This document shows, in pieces, positions 21,749 through 34,526 of a stretch of DNA of 64,000 bases. Numbering within the stretch: the stretch's first letter is position 1; every line of letters begins with the position of its first letter. The stretch is from Phellopilus nigrolimitatus (lineage: Eukaryota; Basidiomycota; Agaricomycetes; Hymenochaetales; Hymenochaetaceae). The stretch is from NCBI GenBank assembly GCA_021029095.1, contig JAJOHG010000005.1:310001-374000 (forward strand), in the 5' to 3' direction. The notes under the pieces are model-generated. The model was not told the DNA's origin, ran no database searches, and saw nothing but the letters and a program-made list of their open reading frames with translations. The translations under genes and the position numbers were made by a program.

Positions 21749-24700
21749 TCACATGAAATACATGTTTGTCGCTTGGTTGGCGTGCACTCTCGAGAAGCCC
21801 TTCCTCCATGCCTCCATGTCGATTTGGCCGCCATCCGAAGACAGGTCATCTGCGAAATTCAGCGAAGGGTCGAAGTGATAATCTGCTCTTGCACACGCAA
21901 TCTGGAAGCTTGCGGTTAGTAGATGTGATATCAAGTTGAGCTGATTTTGGTCTCACATCAGCATCTATGAATTCAAGCTATTAATGTATTATAAGACAGA
22001 GAGGGAGTGACATAATCTCACAATAGCAAGGAGCGGGGATCGAGACTGATCGGGTCGCTCGCGCATATGTATGGCAAAGTGTAAAGGAAAATCCTTGTAA
22101 CCTAAAGAATGTTTAGACAAAAAGTTTAAGCGACCTCTCCCACTCTCTGCGTAACGTACCGGTCTGCATCGAATTCATTCTCATCTTTCACTACAATATA
22201 GTGACTTGGCCGAGAAGCTGGAAGAATATCATAATTCCGTCACAAGTCCAGAAAATGACTGAGGTTGAGTACATACTGCCAAGCAAACCTGCATGGGATT
22301 GCAGGTAAAAATCGAATAATCCAGGCGCCGTAATATGCTCGTCGACCACAAGACCTGCACGATATTATTAGTAATCCGAGCGACGGAACAATAATATCAA
22401 AGGTAATACCTGCGGGCGCGTTTCCACTCCGGTCTCCTTCCATCGGCCGCTTCGGCATGAAGCGTATGTGATGTCGTTTCCCTACCACTATGAATGTGAG
22501 TTTGGCTCGGACGCCGGTTTCCTTGAACAATTCCTGTAAAGCATCTAAATTCAAGTGCGGAGGATCGTCAGGGTCGTAAGATGCAAATAACAGCCGAAAA
22601 AATCGGCATACTGTCGATCTGCTTGATCTCTTGTTCAACCACTTGTTGGATCTCTCCTTCGGAGACACCGTCTCTGTAGAAAACAAGTCGTTCCGGCCAA
22701 AGCGGAACGAGACCAGGCCTGGAACGTCTCGCCACGAATGAACGGTATTTGTTAAACATCTCCAGAGCGTACTTTATAATATAATTAGTGTCATGAACAA
22801 GAACACAATTGTTTCAGACTACCCACGGTGACCATAGCCTGAAGGTCCTCGATGATCTCGAGCCTTGGCTCTTGAACAGAGCACCTACAGACGTACTTAG
22901 CGGCACTTTCGTCCACCGAAGACACCAGTGCAGCCACTGATGGACGTAGCACGCCAGGACCAGGATGTGTAACATCGGCGCCTGAGTTAGATAGTTGTCA
23001 GCCGAACGTCCTAGATTGACTCGTGCTAGCTTACCCATAACCATAGTTTTCCCGTTCTTGAACCAATCGAAGGATGTTCCCGAAGGCACGGCATTAGTAC
23101 CTCCAAGTTTGGCGTTGATCCTGAGCATGAAAGGATAAAACAGTTATCACTCAGCTGAGAGATGATTGCTTACTTCAAAATCAAATTGTTACAATACTGG
23201 TTGTTGGCTGTTCTCATCTTGTCTGCACGCTGCAAACTGCATTAGCCAAGTTCCAGTTTTTCTGGGCGCTTCTATGCTTACCACGCATTGAGTGACGATA
23301 CCATAGTGAATGTCACCGTACTGCTTCACATCTTTCCGGATTTGCGCTGCGTTTTGCGGGAGCACGACTATAAGAATAGTCGGTGGATTCTTGGTGCGGT
23401 TTACGAATTCCGTGCAGAGTTTATGCATTTCCTAGGAGATACAGTAAATAACAGGATCACAGTCAGTCTTCTAAAAATAAAATGTGTACCCTATGAGCTT
23501 CAGTGGGATTGGCCCGTATAATAGGAATTGGTGGCTTTGCAACTGCTGAACAAAATATCAGCAACGTATAGAAACAATAAGTACGGAAACAATACTTATT
23601 CCTGCAACACAATCAGCATGTATTGTGTACGAACATACTATGCAGCTCACCGACTGCGACCATGGCATTCATAAGACCTATGATGAAATTTTGGATCTCA
23701 TTCTCTTGAACACCAGGGTCGAGGCTTATGGCGCCCCATGTCTTGATGGGCATTGGGTCTTTCAGTAGTCTGTTGACCATATTCCAGGAGCCCGCCTTCG
23801 GCTATCGAAACAGACGAAACAAAAATGAGATTTTTGGACCTGTATCATCCAAGCACAGACCTTAAGCAGATCGGCCTGGCCTCCGTATCCCATGGAAGGG
23901 GGTTCGAGTACACGACCTTGAATGTTCATGGCTTGACTGGAGATCGACATACCAGCCTGTACGATGTACGGCGAATTGCCGAGTTGAAGTCGCTGAAAGT
24001 GGTTTCGTTTAAAAGCATACCCCTGCATGTTGAAGACGTACCGTCATGCCGTCTTGAATGGCAGAAAAACGTTCGTTGGGTCTTTTTTTAGAGAACGTTA
24101 GCATTTTCGCCATTAACTCCGGAGAAGTCTTCTTTTTAAACAGCTGGCCCTCTTTTATCACGCAGAGCTCGAAGGGGATTACCTCCTCCCTGGTGGTGAT
24201 TATACCTGGCATCCTTGGGTTACGAAGGCTTATCTGATGATGTTTGAGAAAGTACTCCTGAATGGTATTATAAGTGAATGACCATCAGGCAGAGACGCTT
24301 GTGATTACCGAAACTGTGGTCGGGTCTCCATTTTTAAGAGTGAAGGTATACCCTCCCGCATTCGAGACTATGGACCTGATTGTTCTGAGACGCCCCGAGT
24401 GAGCCTGCTTGACTTTCAGGCCCTTCAGTACACTCTTGACCCGGGTCCACTGAGGATGCCCTTCATCCAGCCCACTCAGTTGCCTTTCGTCTTTGAGATG
24501 GAAGAATGATAGCAGAAAATCAGGCAGGGGACCTCTTTGGTACCTGCGACGAACGTTAGTCGCTTAACTTTAAGAAACGAGACTTTGCTTTCTTACATAA
24601 CCCCAGTGGCCATGTCCACGTTGACAATCAGTCTTTTTAAGGACGGCCTTATACTCCTATGGCAATCAAATAGCATCAGCGTATATCCTCAGCAAGACGA

Positions 24701-25565
24701 TATTGAAACGAACTGAAAGAAACCGCGCCAAATCTCAAAACCCCCAAAGTTGTCCCGACCCTCCTCGATATAGAACTTTTGCTTTGTGTGGACAGGGAAT
24801 AAACTGTGCGCAGGGGGAAAAGCGTCAGTTTGAGTTCTAATTCAAAAAAATTACGCACAGCGCAGCGGCTTGTTGGATGAGAACGTTAAGGACCTGCAAT
24901 GGTGTTGTTGTCATTGGCATCCCGCCCGCATTGCCACTCAGAACGACGTTCAGATCACTACAACATAAGAGTTAGTCGGAACTTCATACGACCCTACCTG
25001 AGGCTCCTGAGCCGAACTTGCCCGGGTCTGATTTCGCCCACTTTCTTCAGAGTGACTTGAAAAACACCCCTCGGGTTGGGGCCGGTAGGAGGGCGGTCGC
25101 TCATGTTTACAATGAACTTTCCACTTACAATAAGTATTTACTGTTGTGGTGTAATGGGCCTTGCCAAACTCACGGTCATAGCTCCTTCATTGAATAGTGG
25201 TTCCGTCAGAGCGAACAGATTTTTCGCGCCGTCGAAGGCCGCTGGTCGCTGAAATACATGGGGCGCAGAGTGAAGTTGCAGTCTCTGCATGATTTCATTT
25301 GCACGACGCGGATTTTTTATTTCGGGAATTATGACTGAAAACGCGGTATGACTACGGTATTCGACCGACATACTGTGTGGAAAGGAGGTACAGACCGACT
25401 GCATGGGGTGGATTTAAGTATTACGGCCAGCAAAAAGGCGTACTCACCATCATAATGATAAATTATAGCCGTAGGAAAGGACTTGACTTCGTAAGTATTG
25501 CTTATGATATCGATATGCTTCCCGGCTCTCCCCATACCAGGGCGACGTGCAATTTCGAAGGCCAT
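21749..25565 (-). CDS. Argonaute, slicer-competent
   Basis: I could join 23 exons in frame to give 853 residues, the normal size. The N-terminal domain starts MAFEIARRPGMGRAGKHI. Linker 1 follows (FYIEEGRDNFGGFEIWRGFF, SIRPSLKRLIVNVD). The PAZ region includes YFLKHHQISLRNPRMPG. MID/PIWI follow with QCVRADKM and LILKINAKLGG. The PIWI catalytic tetrad is complete: Asp581 (GADVTHPG), Glu620 (LEIIEDLQAM), Asp664 (FYRDGVSEG) and His812 (RADYHFDP). KLTFIVVGKRHH and SIPAPCYYAD also match. It should bind small RNAs and cleave targets. Two tiny exons occur: 6 nt at 23596-23601 and an 8-nt exon near 21960. A CTTTATAAAG TATA element lies at 25675-25684. Several donors are weak, including GTTCGT at 24713. 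Confidence 0.93.
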
Positions 25566-25922
25566 TCGAGCAGGAACAGCTTGGGGAGTCAGAGTTTCGC
25601 GCTTCCAGGGGGTGTCGACGTGGTCGCGGTGGTTGCTAAATGAGTGTGAGCAAGGAGCGATGTGGGGAGAAGGGCTTTATAAAGCACCAGACACGAGGAA
25701 TGGCGTTGGATAGCTTTAGTTGGGCTGCGCGTGCGCGGTCCAGAGGCGGTTTTATTAACTTCTAACGCGTGCCACGACGCGTCACTTTATTTAGAAATAA
25801 TGGTCACGGTCACACAATAGCCACGCGTTCATCACCGACCGATTGGACCCCTCTCGACGCCGTACACCACCGCCTCGCTCTTTCGTCAACACCATCTCCA
25901 AGCTCACCCTCTTCTCCCAATC
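25566..25922. promoter_or_regulatory. Divergent promoter of Argonaute and YPT1
   Basis: This 357-bp region separates the two start codons. A palindromic CTTTATAAAG TATA box at 25675-25684 faces Argonaute. Pyrimidine-rich CT tracts at 25870-25920 precede YPT1. Confidence 0.55.
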
Positions 25923-27008
25923 ATGCACGCCAGCGAATACGACTATCTCTTCAAGCTGCTTCTCATTGGCGACTCGGGCGTCGGGAAGGTTGGTTCTTTC
26001 TCTCCGCAGTTGCTGTCGCACCATGATACAACCCGGCTCACCCTCTTTCACATTACAAGTCCTGCCTTTTACTGCGGTTCGCAGACGACACATACACGGA
26101 GAGCTACATTAGCACTATCGGCGTCGACTTTAAGATTCGCACAATCGAACTCGACGGGAAGACTGTGAAACTTCAGATCGTGAGTATCCCGCCTTCCATA
26201 TCCTTGAGACCAACACGACCACCCTTTGCCGAATACTTGTGCTCGATGGCGTTATTCTTGAGCTGGCACATATCCTGAACTTGCATGCGAATCATTCATT
26301 CCGTTTTATATGTCTTCATCTTATGAGCACTTACTGACGCTTTGTTGCAGTGGGACACAGCAGGTGGACACAGTTCTTATTAATCTTCTCGAATCTCTGT
26401 TCTAACAACGGCTTTCAGGTCAAGAACGCTTCCGCACCATCACCTCATCTTACTACCGTGGTGCTCATGGTATCATTGTCGTGTACGATGTAACCGACAA
26501 TGGTGCGTTTGCACTCTGTTCTTTATCAATCATGAATAGCAGCGTGACCTATGTCATCTTTAGATACCTACCAGAACGTGAAGCAGTGGCTTCAGGAGAT
26601 CGATCGTTATGCTTCAGAGGGGGTAAACAAGCTTCTTGTCGGCAACAAGTCTGATCTTGCTAGCAAGAAGGTCGTGGAGTACAGTCTTGCAAATGTGAGG
26701 ATATTACTCATGATAGGGTCGTCTCGATATTCAACCATCTTGCTTCACAGGAATTCGCAAAGACGCTTGGAATTCCGTTCCTTGAAACCTCGGCTAAGAC
26801 TGCTGTTAACGTCGAACAGGCTTTCTTGACAATGGCGAGGGAGATTAAGGAGCGGTCAGTTGTCATTTACCAGTTTCGCTATTTGCGTGCTTACACTGTG
26901 ACTAGTATGGGATCGACACCTGTAACTGCTACTGGAAAGCCCTCGGAGATCAAGTTTGGGAAGGGGGAGTCTCTGCAACCGGAGACTGGTAGTGGTTGCT
27001 GCTCTTGA
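25923..27008 (+). CDS. YPT1: Rab GTPase Ypt1 (Rab1)
   Basis: Seven exons (25923-25988, 26060-26179, 26351-26363, 26419-26502, 26564-26694, 26751-26854, 26906-27008) give 206 residues. It has [19 protein letters not shown] with the P-loop GDSGVGKS split by intron 1, the effector region [13 protein letters not shown], switch II WDTAGQERFRT, NKSD and ETSAK guanine-binding motifs, and a C-terminal GSGCCS double-cysteine prenylation site. This matches Rab1/Ypt1, which controls ER-to-Golgi transport and autophagy. Exon 3 is only 13 nt. All catalytic residues are present. Confidence 0.95.
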
Positions 27009-27542
27009 TTGGGGATTGCAGCCGTGGTCATCGCAGCAGCTAGGAAGATAATGTGCTGCTTCTGGCAAGCCTCTGGACGGACTTCATTGTTTTTCACCGT
27101 GTCATATGCATGTTTTCCCTCCTTCCTTCGAAGCCGTTCGACATCCTCTGCCTGCATAGGTGTACATTCTGTTTTCGTTACTTACATTCACGTCGATTTC
27201 TTCTCTCTTAGTACCTTTATTATGGATTGATCATTCTGGTTTTCTGGCCTCAAATCAATGACCTGATCTGTTTGTCTAGACTAACTCCTATAATCTGCCT
27301 CCTAAGAAGATGTGAGCCAGAGTGCCGGCAACCCTGACTATTCTAATCCCGGATCTGCGTCGTTGTCACCGCGTCAGCTTGGTGTCAGCCTCTTTTTGTT
27401 CCCGATCGGTCAGCCTCAACACCACCGCCAATAGCTTTCTAGCGGCGTCTCTTCGCCCGGCACTTCTAAAAAAGTGTAAACCGTGGCACACTCCCTATTT
27501 GAGTCTCATCTCCGGTCAGACTTCACTACCAGGCGATCTGCG
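27009..27542. other. Gap between YPT1 and the aspartic protease gene
   Basis: About 530 bp holding the YPT1 3' UTR and probably the protease promoter. A signal-peptide exon for the protease might be hidden here, but none could be identified. Confidence 0.35.
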
Positions 27543-29358
27543 ATGGGATTTACTTTGCCTCTCTCGCGGGTTCCTAAGCAGCCATTAGTACCTCTTACAG
27601 CTACAGACGAAAGGGACTTTTCGAGTGATGCTAGTTACGTCCAACTCCAGAGTGCTAATGAATAGTGAGTGGATTACTTATCGACTCGTGTCTTAGGCTT
27701 GTCCTCAAGTAAACTAAATGGGGTTTGCAGTGCGTATCTAATTCCCTTAAGGTATTTGCGCTCTGAGCATGCATCAAACAATTCGATGTTAAAGTCTCCT
27801 TCAGCATCGGGAACCAAACGTTTGACGCTATTTTCGATACAGGGTCTTCCGATCTAGTGAACCTCAAGCTTTCCTTGCCATTCCAACGTGCTGACCCCTA
27901 TCGTTTTTAGTGGATCGTTTCTTCTGCCTGTACAGGCGAAGACTGTCTGAGCATCAATAAATACGTTCCGACTTCTGGGCTTTCACTCGCCAATGCTTCT
28001 TTTAATCTCACCTATCTGACTGGAGCGGTTTCTGGCGCCATTGGCTATGAAACCGTAACTTTCGGCCCGTACATGGTGGTTTCCCAAGTGTTTGGTTAGT
28101 CTATGAATACCGGCCTGGAGTTCTGTGCATGCTGCTAAGCATCTGCCGACTAGCTCTCGCGAATGTCGTTTCAAACATAGGTCTATCCAGCACAGGTGTC
28201 AGCGGTGAGTCTTTTTATCCACGGCAGTATTACTTGCTTGACATCCCTTCACACATCAAGGTGTGCTTGGACTCGCATTCCCAGTCGAGGCTTCTATTCC
28301 CATCACGATAGGGCGGACGCTTCTAGATAACCTCTTCTCCAGCCTTGAGTCTGCCAGCCGCTTCTATTCTTACGCCTTGAGTGCCGATAGCTTTGCAAGT
28401 TCTTTCTCAGTCGGTCAAATCGATCCTGTCTACGCCGACAGACTGTCTGAAATTTCTTTTTCGCCGGTATATGCTTCTGAAGGTGCAAAATACGACTACT
28501 GGAAACTTCCTCTGCTCTCGCTTTCTGTGAACTCTGTGCCTGTTCCCTTCGCGCTCTCTTCATCTAAAATAACTAGCTCCCCGTCGCCCATCGCCGTTCT
28601 CGACACAGGAACCACATTAATTCTCGGACCCACGCACGACATCGACAACTTCTGGACTGTTGCTGGCGGTGCACAGAAGGGTGCTGATGGAAGCTGGAAA
28701 GTGCGCTGCGACCATGCTGTGACTGTTGGTCTTGTCCTGGGAAATGACACCACACGTAAAGAAACAATTCTGGACCCATCAGATGTCAGCTGGATGCCTG
28801 CAGGACACTCAGCAGATGGTTGGTGCTTAGGAGGCATTCAAAGTAATGATGGTGTATGTGATGCCTTCTATTGCATTGTCCTCTTGCGCTTCGAATTTCC
28901 GCAGCTCACTCAAACCTGAACTTCACAGGTTTTCTCTGGGGACTGGTTATTTGGGGACGTCTTCCTAAGGGTATGAGCTTTCCATCTAGGCCTGCATCAT
29001 TGTTTGCTAACGGCTAGGTCTCACTCGCACACGAAAAAATAATAATGAATAGAACACACTCGTGGTGCACCATGCAGCGACAGACTCTTCCCCTCCTCTA
29101 ATCGGCCTTCTGGGCACGATGAATGCAACACAGGCCCTGGAACGGTTTCGGACTTCTCGAGGAAATGACACAACGACACCCCCTCTCGTGCATGCCGAAG
29201 TATTCTTTAATAGTGCTTCTCTGCCCGGACCCGGTTTGATCTTTACAGCAGCTGCGACTTTTGCGTTCTTTGTCGGGGCATGTCTTGCTATCATTTTCCG
29301 CATCCGTCGGGAGAGGAACAGAAAGTGGATCAAAATTAGAGCAATACATAAACAATGA
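27543..29358 (+). CDS. Pepsin-type (A1) aspartic protease with C-terminal membrane anchor
   Basis: Both active-site motifs are visible: FDTGSSDLW (the Trp comes from the next exon after a GT-AG intron) and AVLDTGTTLILGP. Other family blocks are SVGQIDPVYADRLSEISF, WKLPLLSLSVNSV, and DWLFGDVFLRNTLVV near the end. A C-terminal hydrophobic segment (LIFTAAATFAFFVGACLAII) followed by RIRRER suggests a type I membrane anchor. The putative pro-region reads GFTLPLSRVPKQPLVPL and QLQSANEY. No signal peptide was found, and the junction between the exon ending near 27662 and the first catalytic exon near 27790 could not be joined in frame. The 5' end is therefore uncertain and the gene could be damaged there. 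Members act in secretory or cell-surface proteolysis. Confidence 0.75.
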
Positions 29359-29459
29359 TGATACAACATGAAGTCCAAGTTTTGTTTGTGTAAAATGCAA
29401 AATGCATGTGCTAGTCGATATAGACGCCCGTGACTTTGTACTACGGAAGCCATTTCCGT

Positions 29460-30071
29460 TCATTTCTGGTGGGGATTGCTATACGAAGGAGCGTATCCGG
29501 GAGCCTGCGGGGGCGACATTGGACCCGACTGCCACCCTTGCTGTGCATGGTGCTGCCAGCCCGGTGCGAAGCCAGCACCAGGATGCATAGGCTCCCAGCT
29601 ATATATACTATTGTTAGCGCATAGCACATACCGCACAAATACCTTACTCACCCTTGCTGCAAAGGCACTTGCCAATGGCACATACCACAGTACCAAATTT
29701 GGTTCGATTTCATTGGGATGAGGGGAATCCAGCACACTTCGAACCATGTGCGTGATTTGGCCTGGAATACCGATGCTGGACAAAATGAAATTGGCACTAT
29801 TACGCTTCCCAATGAACGAACCTGGACGCACCATTGTTACATCTGGGGCAAATACGACGAGAAGTGTCCCCGTCGGGCTTTAACTTCGTCGGGCAGCCAA
29901 CTAGGAGTAGAGTCAGTTCTTCCGAGTTGAACCGTTTGCTTTTCGATTTTCCCGCCCAAGAAGCCATTGGTGGAGTTTAACTCACATATGATGGGCAAGC
30001 AGACTGGCGAGATTGTTCAGAACGTCGCCGTCTGCCATTCAGAAAAGCTGGCACTCACAGAAAAAGTCCAT
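29460..30071 (-). CDS. Small zinc-ribbon protein, 114 aa
   Basis: Four exons (30059-30071, 29832-29900, 29652-29775, 29460-29598) join in frame. The 13-nt first exon encodes MDFF. Removing the first intron gives MDFFFGCPTKLKPDG. Two Cys pairs follow: ICPRC, then YCGMC, enclosing RTWFEVCWIPLIPM, a pattern typical of a fungal zinc-ribbon protein family of unknown function. The C-terminal 40 residues are Gly/Pro/Gln/His-rich (QGWQSGPMSPPQAPG). The hydrophobic WFEVCWIPLIP core is a family trait. The molecular role is not known to me. Confidence 0.75.
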
Positions 30072-30519
30072 CGTTTGTGCTTCTAAGGATGATAATGGCT
30101 GAGAGACAAGTTGCAATCATGTGCGAGTGTCATGTAGCTGCGGGCCCAAGAGTGCATTTGGTTCGCTGCTTTTGCTGACACATCAATAATGCTTTCGACG
30201 TCATTTGATCTATTACTATTCTGGGTCATCAAACATCCACTCGACCGTAACGTCAGACAGTGGTCAAAGCCCGACGTTTGAATATAGCGACTACTACTCA
30301 AGTAGTACTAAATGCGAAGAATTAGCCAAACACCCCCGTCATTCCCGATCATTGTTCATGAAGACGCCGGGTTTGTAAAAAATCCCCATGACTTGGATGG
30401 TTCCATGCGGGTTTCGTCGCCGTCGGCCGGTTTATTATAAATATATGACGGCTAAAGCTAGCTAAACACTCCGGTCCGTTTGCAATCTCCCCATCCCCCA
30501 GGCGCATTTTTCTGGCGCC
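30072..30519. promoter_or_regulatory. Divergent gap between zinc-ribbon and MFS genes
   Basis: About 450 bp with no credible gene. A TTTATTATAAATATATG stretch near 30430-30446 could serve as TATA region for the MFS gene about 80 bp downstream. Confidence 0.4.
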
Positions 30520-32659
30520 ATGGTCAGCGAGCACGATGGCATGAATGCCTCGCGCGTCGAGATCGCCAAGTCTGACAATAGCAGGCCGGCGGCGGCAAAC
30601 GATGCTAAGGGCCTGCTCGCGGACAAGGAAGCGACCCTGCTCGCGGGTGGGTTCCTAAAGTCCCCCGTAGCATCCATAGACGGCCGAACACTCAATGATC
30701 CCGAACACCTTGTCAGAGGGGAGCGCGAGGCGACAAGAGCAGCTATACAGGAACCTGAATGCAAGGACGACGAATTTCCGGATGGCGGTCTGCGTGCTTG
30801 GCTTGTAATCCTCGGCGTACGTTTATTTTGTCTCATTGTTGGCGCTCTGTGTGCAGGTCACTTACACGATATAATCATCCAGGCAATTTGCACGACATTT
30901 TCAAGGTGATTTAAATAAGGGTTTTCGAATGGCTAAGTTTTGACCTCGACTTGTATTCAGTTTCGGCTTCGTGAATTCATGGGGAGTGAGTTAATTCTAG
31001 GCATCGTCATCATTAAGAGATCGTACTTATTACTGATGCATATGTGCAGGCTTTTCAGTCATACTACGAACAGACAATGTTGCGCGATACCTCTGCGTCC
31101 GACATGTGAGTTTTTGCCGTATGATCTGTATACCCTATCTCACCTGGTTATCCAGAGCATGGATCGGTTCAATACAGGCATGTTTTCGCAATCGGCTATT
31201 CATATACGATTCTTTTCTAAATTACTGAACCTAGTATTCATTCACGTTCTTTCCGTCGATCATCACCGGGCGTCTATTTGATCTCGGGTACTTCAAATTG
31301 CCTTTATATCTTGCCAGCTGTTTGATGATCGTAGCAACCTTCTTGACCGCTCAATGTACGGAATACTGGCAATTCGTTCTTTGCCAAGGGATAGCAGTAG
31401 GCGTAAGTGCGGCAGTACTCGTTTACATTCAGTTGATCGCTGATGCTCTTTCCCGATGAAAGCTAGCCTCGGGCGTTATCTTTGGACCCACAATAGCAGT
31501 AATATCACATTGGTTCAAGAAGCGAAGAGGAATGGCATTGGGAATCATTGCATGTGGATCTTCTATTGGTGGTACCACTCTGCCCATAGCTTTCCATAAA
31601 CTAGTTGTGGAAGTAGGGTGTGTGTCACTTTGGACTGAGGAAGAAGCGCTAACCGCAACTTTCCCTTACGGTAGATTCCCCTGGACTATGAGAATAATCG
31701 GCTTCATACTTATTTTCACTTTGGGCATCGCAATCCTCGTACGTTTAGTCTTTTAAAAGCAGAAGTGGAACTCCGTGAACATTATATTTGCAGACTCTAG
31801 ATCGCCGTTTACCTCCCGTGAATGTATCAGGGGGACTGTTGAACCTCCGTGCCTTCAAATCTCTGCCGTACACGCTATACACACTCTCAGCATTTATTGC
31901 GTTCCTGGGTCTCTACACAGGTAAGACTTTCAAGTTATCTGTTCTGACTTCCACTGACCGATGCGTTGCTTTCCTTAGTTTTAACATATATCGACGTTAG
32001 CGCAGCGGTGAATGGAGTGGACGATAATTTTGCATTTTACTTGGTCTCCATTGCAAATGCTACTTCAATATTTGGGCGATTAAGTTCAGGCTTCCTTGCT
32101 GACAGGATCGGTGCGCCACTTGTTTTAGTAAAGGCGTGAAGTTGCTGACATTTTTGTGAACGCAGGTGCCATAAATATCATGTCTCCATTCACCCTCGTT
32201 GCAGGCATTTTAACCTATATATGGCCTTTTGTTACTGGAAAAACGGCATATATCGCAGTTGCTGTCATATATGGGTACGCTCGTACTTGTAACTCAAATA
32301 TCTCTACTCGTCTAATACGGCATTATCTCAGAGTGTCTTCAGGGGCGTATGTTGGACTTATTGCGGCGCCTATGATCGCGCTCGGAGACACAGGAGATGT
32401 GGGGCGTAGGACAGGCATGTACTTTTCTGTGCTCGCTGTCGGAGCGCTAGCGGGTCCACCAATCTCCGGAGCAATAAATGAGGCCACTGGCAATTATACT
32501 GCCACTGGGATTTATGCAGGTACTAACAGAACATGTTCCTTATATATTCGTTTGTTCTCATTTTTTGCGTTCTGCTCAGGCACTATGGTGATTATCTCGG
32601 TGGCTGTTATGTGGACTTCGAGATGCTTGGTATTGGGCCGTCTCTGGGGAAAGTTTTGA
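30520..32659 (+). CDS. MFS transporter, monocarboxylate-permease-like (MCH/Mct family)
   Basis: The hydrophilic N-terminal 90 residues end with DGGLRAWLVILG, the conserved start of TM1 in fungal monocarboxylate-type carriers. Subsequent exons encode FGFVNSWGAFQSYYEQTML, RLFDLGYFKLPLYLASC, GPTIAVISHWFKKRRGMALG, GSSIGGTTLPI, FGRLSSGFLADRIGAINIM and the C-terminal YFSVLAVGALAGPPISGAI. About 12 transmembrane segments are implied over at least ten exons. The exact exon borders in 30800-31450 were not all resolved. In yeast, related Mch proteins do not transport lactate and one imports riboflavin, so the substrate is unknown. It ends WGKF followed by TGA. Confidence 0.85.
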
Positions 32660-32963
32660 GGGCTGTCCCCTTTTAGCTTCAGGATTACGAATACAATCTT
32701 CGAGTTTCAATATGGTGGCTGTTGTGTGATACTCGTACTTAGATTCTGCTAATGTAGATTTCTTTTCACTGCCTCCTCACCTGATTACGTACGTAGCGTG
32801 ACGAATAAGCCATCGGCAAACCCCGTAGTCAAAGCCGTTCTGGAAAAACGAAAGAAATTTTTCAAGCATCACCCTCATCGATCCTCTCGTCACACCCTCT
32901 CTCTTCGTTCAAGACTCGTCGACTGTACTTGTCGACCTTGAGCGCCCCTTTCTGTGTACAATC
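32660..32963. other. Promoter region of eIF4A
   Basis: About 300 bp between the MFS stop and the eIF4A start. It ends in a strong pyrimidine-rich tract (TCACCCTCATCG...CTCTCTCTTCG), common in highly expressed fungal genes. Confidence 0.4.
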
Positions 32964-34526
32964 ATGTCGGCGTACGTATGGTCTCGCAGTCGTAAAGCAG
33001 GAAACTGATGGGAAGGTGTTGCAGTGAAGAATTCAAGGATGTCGAAGAGGCCGAGATCGAGTCCAATTGGGACCAGGTCGTTGACAAGTATGTGGATATA
33101 TGCTGCTTTTTCAGTGTGTTCAAGTATGCCTAATGCCACTGCAATGTAGTTTTGACAACATGGAGCTGAAGGCTGAGCTCTTGCGTGGTATCTACGCCTA
33201 CGGGTGAGTCATTGATACATGTTTCAACAAGGCGAATTGCTTTTTGATCATTGAATTATTAATTCTCAGTTTCGAGCGTCCGTCTGCTATTCAGCAGCGT
33301 GCGATTGTCCCTGTCGTCAAAGGCCACGATGTCATTGCGCAGGCGCAGTCTGGCACGGGCAAGACCGCGACGTTCTCCATCTCTATCCTTCAAAAAATCG
33401 ACTTGTCTCTCAAAAGCACCCAGGCGCTCATCCTCGCGCCCACGCGTGAGCTTGCACAGCAAATTCAGAAGGTCGTTATTGCGCTGGGCGACTATATGAA
33501 CATCGAGTGTCACGCCTGTGTTGGCGGCACGAACGTCCGTGAGGATATGGCAAAGCTCCAGGAAGGCGTGCAGGTCGTGGTCGGTACTCCCGGCCGCGTC
33601 TTCGATATGATTAACCGCAGAGCCCTACGCACGGACAACATTAAGATCTTCTGTCTCGACGAGGCCGACGAGATGTTGTCTCGTGGCTTCAAAGACCAGA
33701 TTTACGAGGTGTTCCAGCTCCTCCCGCAGGAGACGCAGGTCGTACTACTTTCTGCCACGATGCCGGCGGACGTGCTCGAGGTCACGAAGAAGTTCATGCG
33801 CGAACCGATTCGCATCCTCGTTAAGCGCGACGAGCTTACGCTCGAGGGTATCAAACAGTTCTACATCGCTGTCGAGAAGGAGGAGTGGAAACTTGATACG
33901 CTTTGCGACCTTTACGAGACAGTTACTATCACTCAGGCTGTTATCTTTTGTAACACCCGCCGGAAGGTCGACTGGTTGACGGAGAAGATGCACTCAAGGG
34001 AGTTCACGGTGTCTGCCATGGTAAGCTGCCACCTCAGTCGAGCTGTATCTTAACACTTACATTTCACACGTCGGTGATATAGCACGGAGACATGGAGCAG
34101 AAGCAGCGCGAGGTGCTAATGAAGGAATTCCGTTCCGGATCCTCGCGTGTGTTGATCACTACCGATCTGCTCGCCCGAGGCATCGATGTCCAGCAGGTTT
34201 CGCTGGTCATCAACTACGACCTGCCCACGAACCGGGAAAACTACATCCATCGCATTGGTCGTGGAGGTCGCTTTGGTCGCAAGGGTGTTGCGATCAACTT
34301 CGTTGTAACGGAGGATGTTCGGATGCTTAGGGATATTGAACGTGGGTAGCTTTTCATTCAATGACTGCGAGGAAGCAAACTGCTAACGATGATCATGATT
34401 CTCTCCGCACTCAGAGTTCTACAACACGCAGATTGACGAGATGCCCCTCAACGTTGCGTACGTATAGTTGATCAAGATGCATTGGAGGCAGCTGACTGAT
34501 GGGACTTATTTAGTGACCTCATCTAA
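32964..34526 (+). CDS. TIF1: Translation initiation factor eIF4A (DEAD-box RNA helicase)
   Basis: Seven exons (32964-32971, 33025-33087, 33150-33203, 33270-34020, 34083-34341, 34415-34457, 34514-34526) give 396 residues, exactly eIF4A-sized. Motifs occur in order: Q motif [11 protein letters not shown], motif I AQSGTGKT, Ia PTRELAQQ, Ib [35 protein letters not shown] and [15 protein letters not shown]. The C-terminus [18 protein letters not shown] is diagnostic of eIF4A. It unwinds 5' UTR structure as part of eIF4F. Exon 1 has only 8 coding bases and the last exon 13. Confidence 0.96.
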
